From the NCBI RefSeq assembly GCF_002802985.1, contig NZ_NVPT01000023.1, forward strand, positions 1 through 41,037: DNA of 41,037 nucleotides, in the 5' to 3' direction. Position numbers and translations under genes: made by a program. The DNA comes from Geodermatophilus chilensis (GTDB taxonomy: Bacteria; Actinomycetota; Actinomycetes; Mycobacteriales; Geodermatophilaceae). Positions 1 through 7,013 of this stretch are shown here, piece after piece. The first letter of the stretch is position 1, and each line of letters begins with the position of its first letter. Under the pieces are notes generated by a model. The model searched no databases and was not told the DNA's origin. It saw only the letters and a program-made list of their open reading frames with translations.

Positions 1-74
1 AATAGGTTGAGTTCAGTGTAGGGAACGTGTGTGCGAAAGTGTGGATCTTGGATAGATACTGTTTTTATTTTTTT
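1..74. other. Non-native leader sequence at the window edge
   Basis: This stretch is AT-rich, with a T-run near 61-74, whereas everything after about 145 is very GC-rich. It encodes nothing recognisable and leads directly into an adapter-like sequence. It is most likely sequencing-construct or chimeric read sequence. The 7-mer GTTCAGT near position 11 also occurs in a nanopore adapter as I recall it, but that is too short to identify the source. Confidence 0.7.
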
Positions 75-144
75 ACTGACCTGACGAACACCGAAATCCA
101 CAGGTAGAGTGTCGTCGGCGGCGTCATATGTGTATAAGAGACCG
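75..144 (+). other. Illumina P5 / Nextera read-1 adapter remnant
   Basis: Positions 112-144 match the 33-nt Nextera read-1 adapter at 30 of 33 positions; the mismatches are at 120, 127 and 143. The mosaic-end core at 128-142 is exact. Positions about 75-101 resemble the P5 flow-cell sequence with substitutions and a short gap. The 10 nt between them (102-111) sit where an index would be. Translated from the ATG at 128 it starts Met-Cys-Ile-Arg-Asp-Arg, a peptide familiar from adapter-contaminated assemblies. The adapter identity is from memory of published oligos; the match is visible in the sequence. Confidence 0.93.
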
Positions 145-146
145 CC

Positions 147-1448
147 GTCGACCTCGACGCCACCTGTGCCTCCATCGCCGCCGCCTGCGGGCCGGAGGAC
201 GCCGCCGCCTACCGCCGCTTCGTCGGGGTGTGGGCCCCGCGCAGCCGCGCCGTCGTCGACTCCTTCGCGCGGCGGCCGACGGTGGGCGGGCTGGCCCGCT
301 CGTTCTGGCCGCTCGGCGCCCCGGCCGACGGCCGGCCGCGGACCCCCGGCGGCGACCTCGCCGTCGACTTCCTCGGCTCCGGTGACGCGCTGCTGGACCG
401 CTGGTTCACCAGCGAGCGGCTCAAGGCGGCGCTGGCCTGGTTCGGTGCGCAGTCCGGCCCGCCCATGTCCGAGCCGGGCACCGCGGCGATGGTCGCCTGG
501 GCCACGCTGCTGCACGACGTCCCGCCCGGCCACCCGGTGGGCGGCTCGGGCGGGCTCACCCAGGCGCTGCGCCGCCGGCTCGAGGCCGACGGCGGGCACG
601 TGGCCCTCGGGGACGCCGCGGCCCGGCTGCTGGTCGAGGACGGCCGGGTGACCGGCGTCGAGACGGCGTCGGGACGACGCGTCGCGGCCCCGGTCGTCGT
701 CGCCGCCTGCCACGTGCTGGCCACCCGCGACCTGGCCGGGGAGCACGCCCCGCCGTCGCTGGCCGACGCCGCCCCGCCGGTGGGCAACGGCTTCGGCCTG
801 GTGGTCCGGGCGCTGACCGACGCCCCGCCGTCCTACCCCGGGGTGGACCCGGCTGCGGCGCTGGGCGGGCTGCAGCTGCTGTGCACCGACCGTGCGCAGC
901 TGGCCGCCGCGCACGGCGACTGGCTGGCCGGCCGGCTGCCCCGGGAGCCGGTGCCCCTGGCGATGTGCTTCTCGGCCACCGACGACACCCTCGCCCCACC
1001 CGGACAGCACGTGGTCACCGTGTGGGGCCAGTGGTACCCCTACGCACTCGCCGACGGCGGGGACTGGGACGCGCTCGCCGAGGCCGAGGCCGACCGGCTG
1101 ATCGGCGCCGTCGACCGCTTCGCACCCGGCTTCGCCGCCTCGGTGCAGCGGACGTACGTGCAGACCCCGCTGCTGCTGGAACGGGAACTGTCGCTGCTGC
1201 GTGGCAACGTCATGCACGTGGAGATGGGGCTGGCCAGCATGTTCGCCTTCCGGCCGACGCCGGCGCTGTCGGGCTACCGGGTGCCCGGCCTGGCCGGGCT
1301 CTACCTCGCCGGCGCCTCCACCCACCCCGGCGGCGGGGTGTCGGGCAACTCCGGGCGGACGGCGGCCCGCGTCGTGCTCGGCGACCGCGGCGTGCCCGCC
1401 CGCGCCCGCGAGGCCCTCCGGCGCGGGCTGGCCCGGGTCCGCCGGTGA
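147..1448 (+). pseudogene. CrtI-family carotenoid desaturase, 5' end lost at adapter junction
   Basis: FAD-dependent carotenoid desaturase/oxidoreductase of the phytoene desaturase superfamily. The reading frame is open immediately after the adapter at 147 and runs through the ATG-like internal start at 228 to the TGA at 1448, giving about 433 residues. The family is usually near 500 residues. What is missing is the N-terminal FAD-binding Rossmann segment with GxGxxG. The C-terminus keeps the FAD-domain signature (LYLAGASTHPGGGV near residues 385-400), here followed by SGNSG. The stop overlaps the GTG of the CruF gene by four bases, so the two are translationally coupled. That pairing suggests a CrtD-like 3,4-desaturase, but a phytoene-desaturase paralogue is equally possible from sequence alone. 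The truncation is an assembly edge effect, not evidence of gene decay. Confidence 0.82.
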
Positions 1449-2236
1449 GCGGTCTGGTCGTCGCGCGGCCGGACAGCCGGCCGGCCGCGCTGCCGTGGGT
1501 GCCGGCGGCGCCGCTCGTGCTCACCGCCATCGCCTATCCGCTGCTCGACCCGGGCGCCGCCCGCGACGCGGTGAGCTGGGCGATCGTGCTGCTCGGCTCG
1601 ACGGTGTCGGTGGTGCACGCGGGGGTGAGCCGGGGAGTCCGGACCGGAGCCGGCGTCCTGCTGGTCACCGCGGCCACCGCGGTGGTGTTCGAGGCGGTCG
1701 GGCTGGCCACCGGGTTCCCGTACGGCGAGTACACCTACAGCGACGACCTCGGCCCCACGCTGCTCGGCGTCCCGTTCCTCGTGCCGCTGGCCTGGCTGAT
1801 GATGGCCTGGCCGAGCTGGCTGCTGGCCCACCGGCTCACCCGGGGCGGGCGACGCGCGGCCCGCGTGGTCGTGGCCGCTGCGGTGTTCGCCGCGTGGGAC
1901 GTCGTCCTCGACCCGCAGATGGTGCAGGCCGGCTACTGGACGTGGGCGCACCCGCGGCCCTCGCTGCCGGGCATCGACACCGTGCCGCTGACCAACCTGG
2001 CCGGCTGGCTGCTCGCCGGGCTCGTGCTCATGACGCTGCTCGACCTGCTGGTGGCCCGCACCGCGACCGAGCCGCCGCGCACCGGCGACGGCGCTGCCCT
2101 GCTGGTGCTGGGCTGGATGACCCTCGGCGGCGCGCTGGCGCACGCCGGCTGGCTGGGGCTGCCCGGGTCCGCGGTGTGGGGCGTGCTGCTCGCCGTCCCG
2201 GTGCTGGTGGCGCTGGCGATCCAGGCACGGAGGTGA
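1445..2236 (+). CDS. cruF: CruF-type carotenoid 1,2-hydratase (DUF422 membrane protein)
   Basis: Integral membrane protein of 263 residues in the CruF/DUF422 family, which adds water across the 1',2' double bond of acyclic carotenoid ends. It has about seven hydrophobic helices. Family-typical motifs are visible: GFPYGEYTY (around residue 90), a run ending GVPFLVPLAWLMM, and AWDVVLDPQMVQAGYWTW (near 145-162), whose acidic and aromatic residues are conserved in the family. The GTG start at 1445 overlaps the preceding TGA, so the desaturase and this gene are coupled. A GT2 glycosyltransferase follows 65 bases downstream, as CruF and CruG do in some carotenoid clusters. The exact substrate (lycopene or gamma-carotene) cannot be read from the sequence. 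Confidence 0.82.
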   Translation: MSGLVVARPDSRPAALPWVPAAPLVLTAIAYPLLDPGAARDAVSWAIVLLGSTVSVVHAGVSRGVRTGAGVLLVTAATAVVFEAVGLATGFPYGEYTYSDDLGPTLLGVPFLVPLAWLMMAWPSWLLAHRLTRGGRRAARVVVAAAVFAAWDVVLDPQMVQAGYWTWAHPRPSLPGIDTVPLTNLAGWLLAGLVLMTLLDLLVARTATEPPRTGDGAALLVLGWMTLGGALAHAGWLGLPGSAVWGVLLAVPVLVALAIQARR

Positions 2237-2301
2237 GCGAGCTCGCCCACGGGCAGGGCGGACTCCGCGGATGCGGCCGACGAGTACCGCGAGGAGGACC
2301 C

Positions 2302-3441
2302 GTGAGCGGCCGGCTGCTGCGGGTGCTGTCCGGCACCGCGGTCGCCGGGGCGCTGCACGCGGCGGTCAACGTGGCGCTGCTGCGCCGTCCACCGGCAGGA
2401 CCGTCGCCGGTACGCCGGCCGGTGACCGTCGTCCTGCCGGTGCGCGACGAGGAGGCGCAGGTCGGGAGCTGCCTGGCCGCGGTGCTGGCGCAGGCGGGCG
2501 TGCCGGACCTCCGGGTGGTGGTGGTGGACGACGGCTCGACCGACGGCACCGCCGACGTCGTACGCGCGGTCGCCGACCCCCGGGTGCACCTGGTGACCGC
2601 CGCCGACCCGCCGCCGGGCTGGCTGGGCAAGCCGCACGCCTGCGCCACCGGGGCGGACGCGGGCGATCCCGGCGACGACGGCGTGCTGGTGTTCCTCGAC
2701 GCCGACGTCCGGCTCTTCCCCGACGCGGTGGCCGGCGCGGTCGCCGTCCTCGAGGAGCACGGCCTGGACCTGGTCTCGCCGTGGCCGCGGCCGGTCACCG
2801 CCACCGCGGCCGAGCGCCTCGTGCAGCCGCTGGGCCCGTGGCTGTGGATCACCACGCTGCCGGTGCGGCTGGCCGAACGGTCCCGGGAGCCGTCGCTGAC
2901 CGCGGCCAACGGGCAGTTCCTCGTCGTCCGGCGGCCGGCGTACGCGCGGGCCGGCGGGCACGCCGCGGTGCGCGGCGAGGTGATCGAGGACGTCGCGCTG
3001 GCCCGGGCGGTCAAGCGGGCCGGCGGCCGGGCGGTCCCGGTCGACGGGTCGCGGCTGGCCGCCTGCCGGATGTACGACGGCTGGCCGGCGCTGCGGGCCG
3101 GCTACGCCAAGTCGCTGTGGGCCTCGGTCGGCGGGTCACCGGGGGCGAGCGTCGCGGTGGCGGCCGGGCTGACCGCCGTATGGGTGCTCCCCGCGCTGGC
3201 CGCGCTGCGCGGGTCGCGGGCCGGGCTGGTCGGCTATGCGGCGGGCGTGGCCGGGCGGGCGGTGTCGGCCGCGGCGACGGGCAGTCGGGTGTGGCCGGAC
3301 TCGCTGGCGCACCCGGTGTCGATGCTGCTGTTCGACGTCCTGCTGGCCGGGTCGGTGGCCGGGCGGCGGCGGGGCACGCTGTCGTGGCGCGGCCGCCCGG
3401 TCGGCGGGGCGCCGGCGGTCCGGGAGACGATGGCCGGGTGA
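2302..3441 (+). CDS. GT2 glycosyltransferase, CruG/CrtQ-like
   Basis: Membrane-associated family 2 glycosyltransferase, 379 residues, probably glycosylating the hydroxylated carotenoid made by the upstream enzymes. A short hydrophobic segment lies at the N-terminus. The GT-A fold begins with VTVVLPVRDEE (about 36-46), followed by VVVVDDGSTDGT and the metal-binding FLDADVRL. The stretch PPPGWLGKPHACATGA is characteristic of the carotenoid/diaponeurosporenoate GT2 subgroup. Two or three C-terminal hydrophobic helices follow residue about 290. The GTG at 2302 is chosen because GAGGAGGA sits 6-12 bases upstream. The stop overlaps the flavin reductase start by four bases. Sugar and acceptor are inference from the cluster. 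Confidence 0.78.
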   Translation: MSGRLLRVLSGTAVAGALHAAVNVALLRRPPAGPSPVRRPVTVVLPVRDEEAQVGSCLAAVLAQAGVPDLRVVVVDDGSTDGTADVVRAVADPRVHLVTAADPPPGWLGKPHACATGADAGDPGDDGVLVFLDADVRLFPDAVAGAVAVLEEHGLDLVSPWPRPVTATAAERLVQPLGPWLWITTLPVRLAERSREPSLTAANGQFLVVRRPAYARAGGHAAVRGEVIEDVALARAVKRAGGRAVPVDGSRLAACRMYDGWPALRAGYAKSLWASVGGSPGASVAVAAGLTAVWVLPALAALRGSRAGLVGYAAGVAGRAVSAAATGSRVWPDSLAHPVSMLLFDVLLAGSVAGRRRGTLSWRGRPVGGAPAVRETMAG

Positions 3442-4088
3442 CCAGCCCGAACGCGCGCGTGCACTTCGACCCGGCGGCCATGGACGGCGGCGCCTTCTAC
3501 CGGGTGCTCAACTCGGTCGTGGTGCCCCGGCCGATCGCCTGGGTGGCCACCCGCTCGGCCGAGGGCGTGGTGAACCTGGCGCCGCACTCCTTCTACACGG
3601 TGGCGTGCGTGTCCCCGCCGGTCGTGCAGTTCACCTCGGTCGGCCGCAAGGACACCCTGGACAACGTCGAGGCGACCGGTGAGTTCACCGTCAGCCTGAC
3701 CCCGGAGTGGCTGTTCGAGCAGGTGAACGCCACGGGCACCGACTTCCCGCACGGCGTCAGCGAGGCCGAGCAGGTCGGCGTCGCGCTGGAGCCGAGCGAG
3801 CGGGTGGGGGTCCCCCGGGTGGCGGAGTCACCGGTCGCGGTGGAGTGCACGCTGCACTCGACGGTGCGGCTGGGTGACAGCACGGTGGTGTTCGGCCGGG
3901 TGGAGCTGATCAGCGTGTGGGAGAGCGCGGTCGAGGACGGGCGGCCGCGCATCGAGCGCCTGCGGCCGCTGGCCCGACTGGGCGGCAACGAGTGGACGGC
4001 GCTCGGCGAGGTCCGCGAGATCAAGCGGATCTCCTACCGCCGCTGGGCCGAGGACCCGACCATCGGCGAGAACCTGCGTCGGCAGTAG
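3438..4088 (+). CDS. Flavin reductase family protein (FMN-binding split barrel)
   Basis: A 216-residue flavin reductase-like domain protein that binds FMN in a split-barrel fold. Such proteins reduce free flavin with NAD(P)H or act as flavin-dependent partners of oxygenases. Recognisable blocks are VVPRPIAWVATRS (about 23-35), NLAPHSFYTVACVSPP (flavin site) and RKDTLDNVEATGEFTVSL. The GTG start at 3438 overlaps the glycosyltransferase TGA, so it is the last gene of the left carotenoid operon. Whether it serves carotenoid chemistry is unknown, since these genes are often passengers. A hairpin at 4095-4141 follows the stop. Confidence 0.82.
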   Translation: MTSPNARVHFDPAAMDGGAFYRVLNSVVVPRPIAWVATRSAEGVVNLAPHSFYTVACVSPPVVQFTSVGRKDTLDNVEATGEFTVSLTPEWLFEQVNATGTDFPHGVSEAEQVGVALEPSERVGVPRVAESPVAVECTLHSTVRLGDSTVVFGRVELISVWESAVEDGRPRIERLRPLARLGGNEWTALGEVREIKRISYRRWAEDPTIGENLRRQ

Positions 4089-4094
4089 CGACTC

Positions 4095-4141
4095 CCGGGA
4101 ACGTGCTGCCCAGATCGGAGATCAGGGCGCATGTTCCCCGG
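4095..4141. terminator. Bidirectional hairpin between convergent genes
   Basis: GGGAAC at 4097-4102 and GTTCCC at 4133-4138 are the outer parts of a stem of about 14 pairs, with one G-U pair and one bulged T, and flanking CC/GG that also pair. The loop is about 13 nt. It lies between the stop of the flavin reductase and the stop of the minus-strand adenosine kinase, so it could end both transcripts. There is no U-tract, as is usual in high-GC actinobacteria. Confidence 0.55.
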
Positions 4142-4210
4142 AGTTGCGAGCGGAGCAGCTGGAGCCGGGGACGGCCGTTGGCCGCGGTGTCGGCCGGTAG
4201 GCCGACCATG

Positions 4211-5185
4211 TCACGGCAGGTGGGCGGCGATCTCGTCGGCGGCGTCGGTGCCGAAGGCGTCGGCGAAGCGCTCGAGGAACGGCTCGCGCTGCAACTCGTA
4301 CTCCTGGGTGCCGATGACCTCGACGGCCTCGGTGGCGACCGCCGACCCCAGCTGGGTGGCCCGCTCCAGGCCCAGCCCCCACATCCGGCCGGCGATGAAC
4401 CCGGCGCGCAGCGCGTCGCCACCGCCGGTGGGCTCGACCGGCTTGGTCTCCGGGACGGCGATGACCTCGATCGGCTCGGCGCCGGCCTGCCGCACGAGCA
4501 CGCCGTCGGCCGCGCGCGTGGTGACCCAGGTGTCCACCCGGTCGAGCACCTCGGCCTCGCTCCAGCCGGTCTTCTGCAGCAGCAGCGCGGCCTCGTACTC
4601 GTTGGTGAACAGCAGGTCGGCGCCGTCGACGAGGTCGCGGATCATCTCGCCGTCGGCCCAGGCCAGCTGCTGGCTGGGGTCGGCGGCGAAGGCGTAGCCG
4701 CGGTCCCGGCACTCCCGGGTGTGCCGCACCATGGCCGTCGGGTCGTTGGGGCCGACGACGACCAGGTCCAGGGTGCCCACGCGGCCGGCGACCGGGGCCA
4801 GCTCGATGGACGACGCCTCCGACATCGCGCCCGAGTAGAACGAGGCGATCTGGTTGTTCACCGCATCGGTGGTGCAGACGAACCGGGCGGTGTGCTTGAG
4901 CTCCGACCAGTGCACGCTCGCGGTGTCCACGCCGTGCCGGGTGAGCCAGGCGTCGTAGTCGGCGAAGTCGCTGCCGACGGCCCCGACGAGCACCGGCCCG
5001 AGGCCGAGCAGCCCCAGCCCGTAGGCCATGTTGGCGCCGGCGCCGCCGCGGTGCTGCACCAGGTCGTCGACCAGGAACGACAGCGACACGTTCTCCATCT
5101 GCCCCTCGACGAACTGCTCGGTGAACTTCCCCGGGAAGGTCATCAGGTGGTCGGTGGCGATGGAGCCGGTGACGGCGACGGGCAC
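4211..5185 (-). CDS. adoK: Adenosine kinase-type PfkB carbohydrate kinase (Rv2202c-like)
   Basis: Ribokinase/PfkB-family sugar or nucleoside kinase whose best remembered relative is the mycobacterial adenosine kinase Rv2202c, which phosphorylates adenosine to AMP. The GTG at 5185 gives 324 residues, the length I recall for that enzyme, and has AGGGAG 8-13 bases upstream. The longer upstream frame adds a low-complexity tail and is rejected. Visible motifs: VTGSIATDHL with the substrate-binding Asp12, HRGGAGAN at 45-52, TDAVNNQIASFYSGAMSEA, AADPSQQL, FTNEYE and the C-terminal anion hole/catalytic block EPTGGGDALRAGF (catalytic Asp near 257). It is monocistronic with its own upstream region at 5186-5272. 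Confidence 0.85.
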   Translation of the reverse strand: MPVAVTGSIATDHLMTFPGKFTEQFVEGQMENVSLSFLVDDLVQHRGGAGANMAYGLGLLGLGPVLVGAVGSDFADYDAWLTRHGVDTASVHWSELKHTARFVCTTDAVNNQIASFYSGAMSEASSIELAPVAGRVGTLDLVVVGPNDPTAMVRHTRECRDRGYAFAADPSQQLAWADGEMIRDLVDGADLLFTNEYEAALLLQKTGWSEAEVLDRVDTWVTTRAADGVLVRQAGAEPIEVIAVPETKPVEPTGGGDALRAGFIAGRMWGLGLERATQLGSAVATEAVEVIGTQEYELQREPFLERFADAFGTDAADEIAAHLP

Positions 5186-5290
5186 GGGGACGCTCCCTGG
5201 GGACGGCGTGCGGCGGGACGCCCGGTGGACGTCGGTGGACGACCCCAACACCATAGGAGCCGCCCGGGCACCCCGCCGCGCCAGGCTCCG

Positions 5291-5404
5291 GGGTCCCGCC
5301 GGCCCGTCCCGGATCCCGCCCCCGAGCTCGCGAGGGGTGGGCAGGACGGCGCCCCCTGCAGGGTCCCGCCGCGAGCTCGCGAGCGGTGGGGGCAGGGGGT
5401 CCTT
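5291..5404 (-). repeat. Intergenic palindromic repeat, locus 1 (two modules)
   Basis: Read on the minus strand, this begins inside the TAA stop of the CDP-alcohol phosphotransferase as AAGGACCCCC. It holds two related modules, 5352-5404 and about 5306-5346, each with CTCGCGAGCTCG in the middle and flanks rich in GGACCC/GGGTCC. The first module ends in GGCGGGACCCTGCAGGG and is nearly identical to the copy at 29238-29290. Partial copies occur at 6927-6984 and 35920-36017. No protein is encoded. Confidence 0.75.
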
Positions 5405-6059
5405 ACTCGGCCAGCGCCCGCCGCAGCGACGTCCCCAGCTGGGCGACGCCGACGACGCCGAGCAGGCAGCCCACCGCCGTCCCGCAGGTGACCACCGCCG
5501 CGTCCCAGCCGAGGCCGGCCACGACCCCCGCCCCGCCGAGGGTGCAGCCGGTCATGGCGACCCGGGTGGGGCGCTCCCAGACCGACAGCTGCCCGGTCTC
5601 GGCGACGCCGGCCTGCCCGGCGCGGGCGCGCAGGTAGTCCGGCAGCCAGCACAGCGCACCGAACGCCGCGGCCAGCCAGCCGGGGGCGCCGGCGACCCAG
5701 AGCGCGGCGGCGAAGGCGCCCTCGCTGAGCCGGTCGACGGTCGAGTCGAGGACGAAGCCGCGGCGCGAGGCCCGCCCGGTGGCGATCGCCAGCGCGCCGT
5801 CGAGCCCGTCGAGGACCGCGGAGAGCCCGACCAGCACCCCGGCGAGCACGAGCCACGCACCGCCGACCGCGGCCGGGACGACGGCGGCCGCCGCGACGAG
5901 CAGCCCTGCGGCGGTCACCGCGACCGGCGGCAGCCCGGAGACCCGGCGGGCCAGGGCGTAGACCCCGGACAGCCAGCCGTGCACCATCCGGCTGGCCGCG
6001 GGGTCCGCGCCGCCGTGCCAGGTCGACCAGGCGGCGAGGTACTCCTCGCGGCTCAGCAC
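5403..6059 (-). CDS. CDP-alcohol phosphatidyltransferase family membrane protein
   Basis: Membrane enzyme of 218 residues with the CDP-alcohol phosphotransferase fold, which moves a phospho-alcohol from a CDP-linked donor to an acceptor. The family signature D-x2-D-G-x2-A-R-x8-G-x3-D-x3-D is present as DGLDGALAI followed by eight residues and GFVLDSTVD. All four aspartates and both glycines are kept, but the usual Arg after Ala is Ile. Five or six hydrophobic helices are visible. The GTG at 6059 has GGAG 12-15 bases upstream. It diverges from the hydrolase at 6117 across 57 bases. Its product class (phosphatidylinositol-like, cardiolipin-like or other) cannot be assigned. Confidence 0.8.
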   Translation of the reverse strand: MLSREEYLAAWSTWHGGADPAASRMVHGWLSGVYALARRVSGLPPVAVTAAGLLVAAAAVVPAAVGGAWLVLAGVLVGLSAVLDGLDGALAIATGRASRRGFVLDSTVDRLSEGAFAAALWVAGAPGWLAAAFGALCWLPDYLRARAGQAGVAETGQLSVWERPTRVAMTGCTLGGAGVVAGLGWDAAVVTCGTAVGCLLGVVGVAQLGTSLRRALAE

Positions 6060-6116
6060 GGCGCCTGCTCCACGTCCGCAGTCCACCAGGCTCCGCACGA
6101 CGGGGACAGTGGAGGG

Positions 6117-6926
6117 GTGCTCGCCGGTCTCTCCCCCGCCCGCCGCCGCCTCGTCCTCACCGTCCTGGCCCTCGTGGTCGTCGCCGTCCTGGTCACCGGC
6201 GCGACGCTGCTGCTGGGCCGGCCGTCGGGCGCCGCTGGCCGCGAGCCGGTGTCCCAGGAGACCCCCGGCCCGGTGCTGCTCGTGCCTGGCTACGGCGGCT
6301 CGACCGGAGCGCTGCGGTCGCTGGCCGACCGGCTCGCCGCCGAGGGGCGCGACACCACGCTGGTCGACGTCCCCGGCGACGGCACCGGTGACCTGACCGC
6401 CGCCGCCGCCACGCTGGCCGAGGCCGCCGACGCGGCCCTGGCGCGCACCGGCGCGGAGAGCGTGGACGTCGTCGGCTACTCCGCGGGCGGCGTGGTGGCC
6501 CGGCTGTGGGCCGCGGACGGCGGCGCGGCCGTCACCCGGCGGGTCGTCACCCTCGGCTCTCCGCACCACGGCACGTCCCTGGCCGACCTGGCCGGGCAGC
6601 TGGCGCTGGAGCAGTGCCCCGAGGCCTGCCGGCAGCTGGCCACCGGCAGCCCGCTGCTCGCCGGGCTGAACGCGGACGACGAGACGCCGGAGGGTCCGGC
6701 CTGGATCTCGATCTGGACGACGCAGGACCAGACGGTGACCCCGCCGGAGTCCGCCCGGCTGGAGGGTGCGCTGGAGCTGCCGGTGCAGTCGGTCTGCGCC
6801 GACGCGCGCGTGACCCACGGCGAGCTGCCGCGCGACCCGCTGGTGCAGGCGATGGTGCTCGAGCAGCTGGGTGCCGCGCCGCCGGCCGCGCTGGGCCCCG
6901 AGGATTGCGCCCGCCTCGGCGGCTGA
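6117..6926 (+). CDS. Secreted or membrane-anchored alpha/beta hydrolase, lipase-like
   Basis: A 269-residue esterase/lipase-like hydrolase. An N-terminal hydrophobic segment (about 10-35) would anchor or export it. The alpha/beta core follows: VLLVPGYGGSTGAL (oxyanion-loop strand), the nucleophile elbow GYSAGG with Ser122, then TLGSPHHGTSLADL, typical of lipase class 2/PGAP1-like proteins, and a C-terminal THGELP region that probably supplies the catalytic His. Cysteines near 185-190 may pair outside the cell. The GTG at 6117 is preceded by GGAGGG. The stop is followed at once by a palindromic repeat that probably acts as terminator. Confidence 0.8.
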   Translation: MLAGLSPARRRLVLTVLALVVVAVLVTGATLLLGRPSGAAGREPVSQETPGPVLLVPGYGGSTGALRSLADRLAAEGRDTTLVDVPGDGTGDLTAAAATLAEAADAALARTGAESVDVVGYSAGGVVARLWAADGGAAVTRRVVTLGSPHHGTSLADLAGQLALEQCPEACRQLATGSPLLAGLNADDETPEGPAWISIWTTQDQTVTPPESARLEGALELPVQSVCADARVTHGELPRDPLVQAMVLEQLGAAPPAALGPEDCARLGG

Positions 6927-6984
6927 AAGAGGACCCCGTCCTCCCCACCCCTCGCAGGCTCGGGGCGGGGCCCGGGACGGGGCC
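6927..6984 (+). repeat. Intergenic palindromic repeat, locus 2
   Basis: It starts directly after the TGA of the hydrolase. The first 14 bases counted from the stop (TGAAAGAGGACCCC) are identical to those at the chemoreceptor stop at 35917. The ends (GGACCCCGTCC and GGGACGGGGCC) pair to form an outer stem, with inner CCCCACCC/GGGCGGGG pairing, so it should work as a rho-independent-like terminator even without a U-tract. Confidence 0.7.
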
Positions 6985-6985
6985 G

Positions 6986-7013
6986 TTGACACATGCAGGT
7001 GGATACCTGCATG
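6986..7013 (+). promoter_or_regulatory. Promoter with palindromic operator for the ArsR-SRPBCC gene
   Basis: A consensus -35 TTGACA (6986-6991) is followed directly by an inverted repeat, CATGCAGGT (6992-7000), 4-base spacer, ACCTGCATG (7005-7013). The palindrome fills the gap between -35 and a weak -10 at about 7010-7015, so a dimeric repressor there would block RNA polymerase. ArsR-type proteins bind such 9-4-9 operators, and the next gene encodes one, so autorepression is the natural inference. Confidence 0.72.

Noticed and set aside
128-385. Open frame beginning Met-Cys-Ile-Arg-Asp-Arg
   Set aside because: It starts in the Nextera adapter and then reads the desaturase gene in a wrong frame.
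4111-4124. AGATCGGA string resembling the start of a TruSeq adapter
   Set aside because: Only eight bases match and they lie in the loop of a hairpin in native-composition sequence; chance is sufficient.
5186-5254. Extended N-terminus of the adenosine kinase
   Set aside because: The 23 extra residues are low-complexity; GTG 5185 gives the 324-residue length and N-terminus expected of the family.
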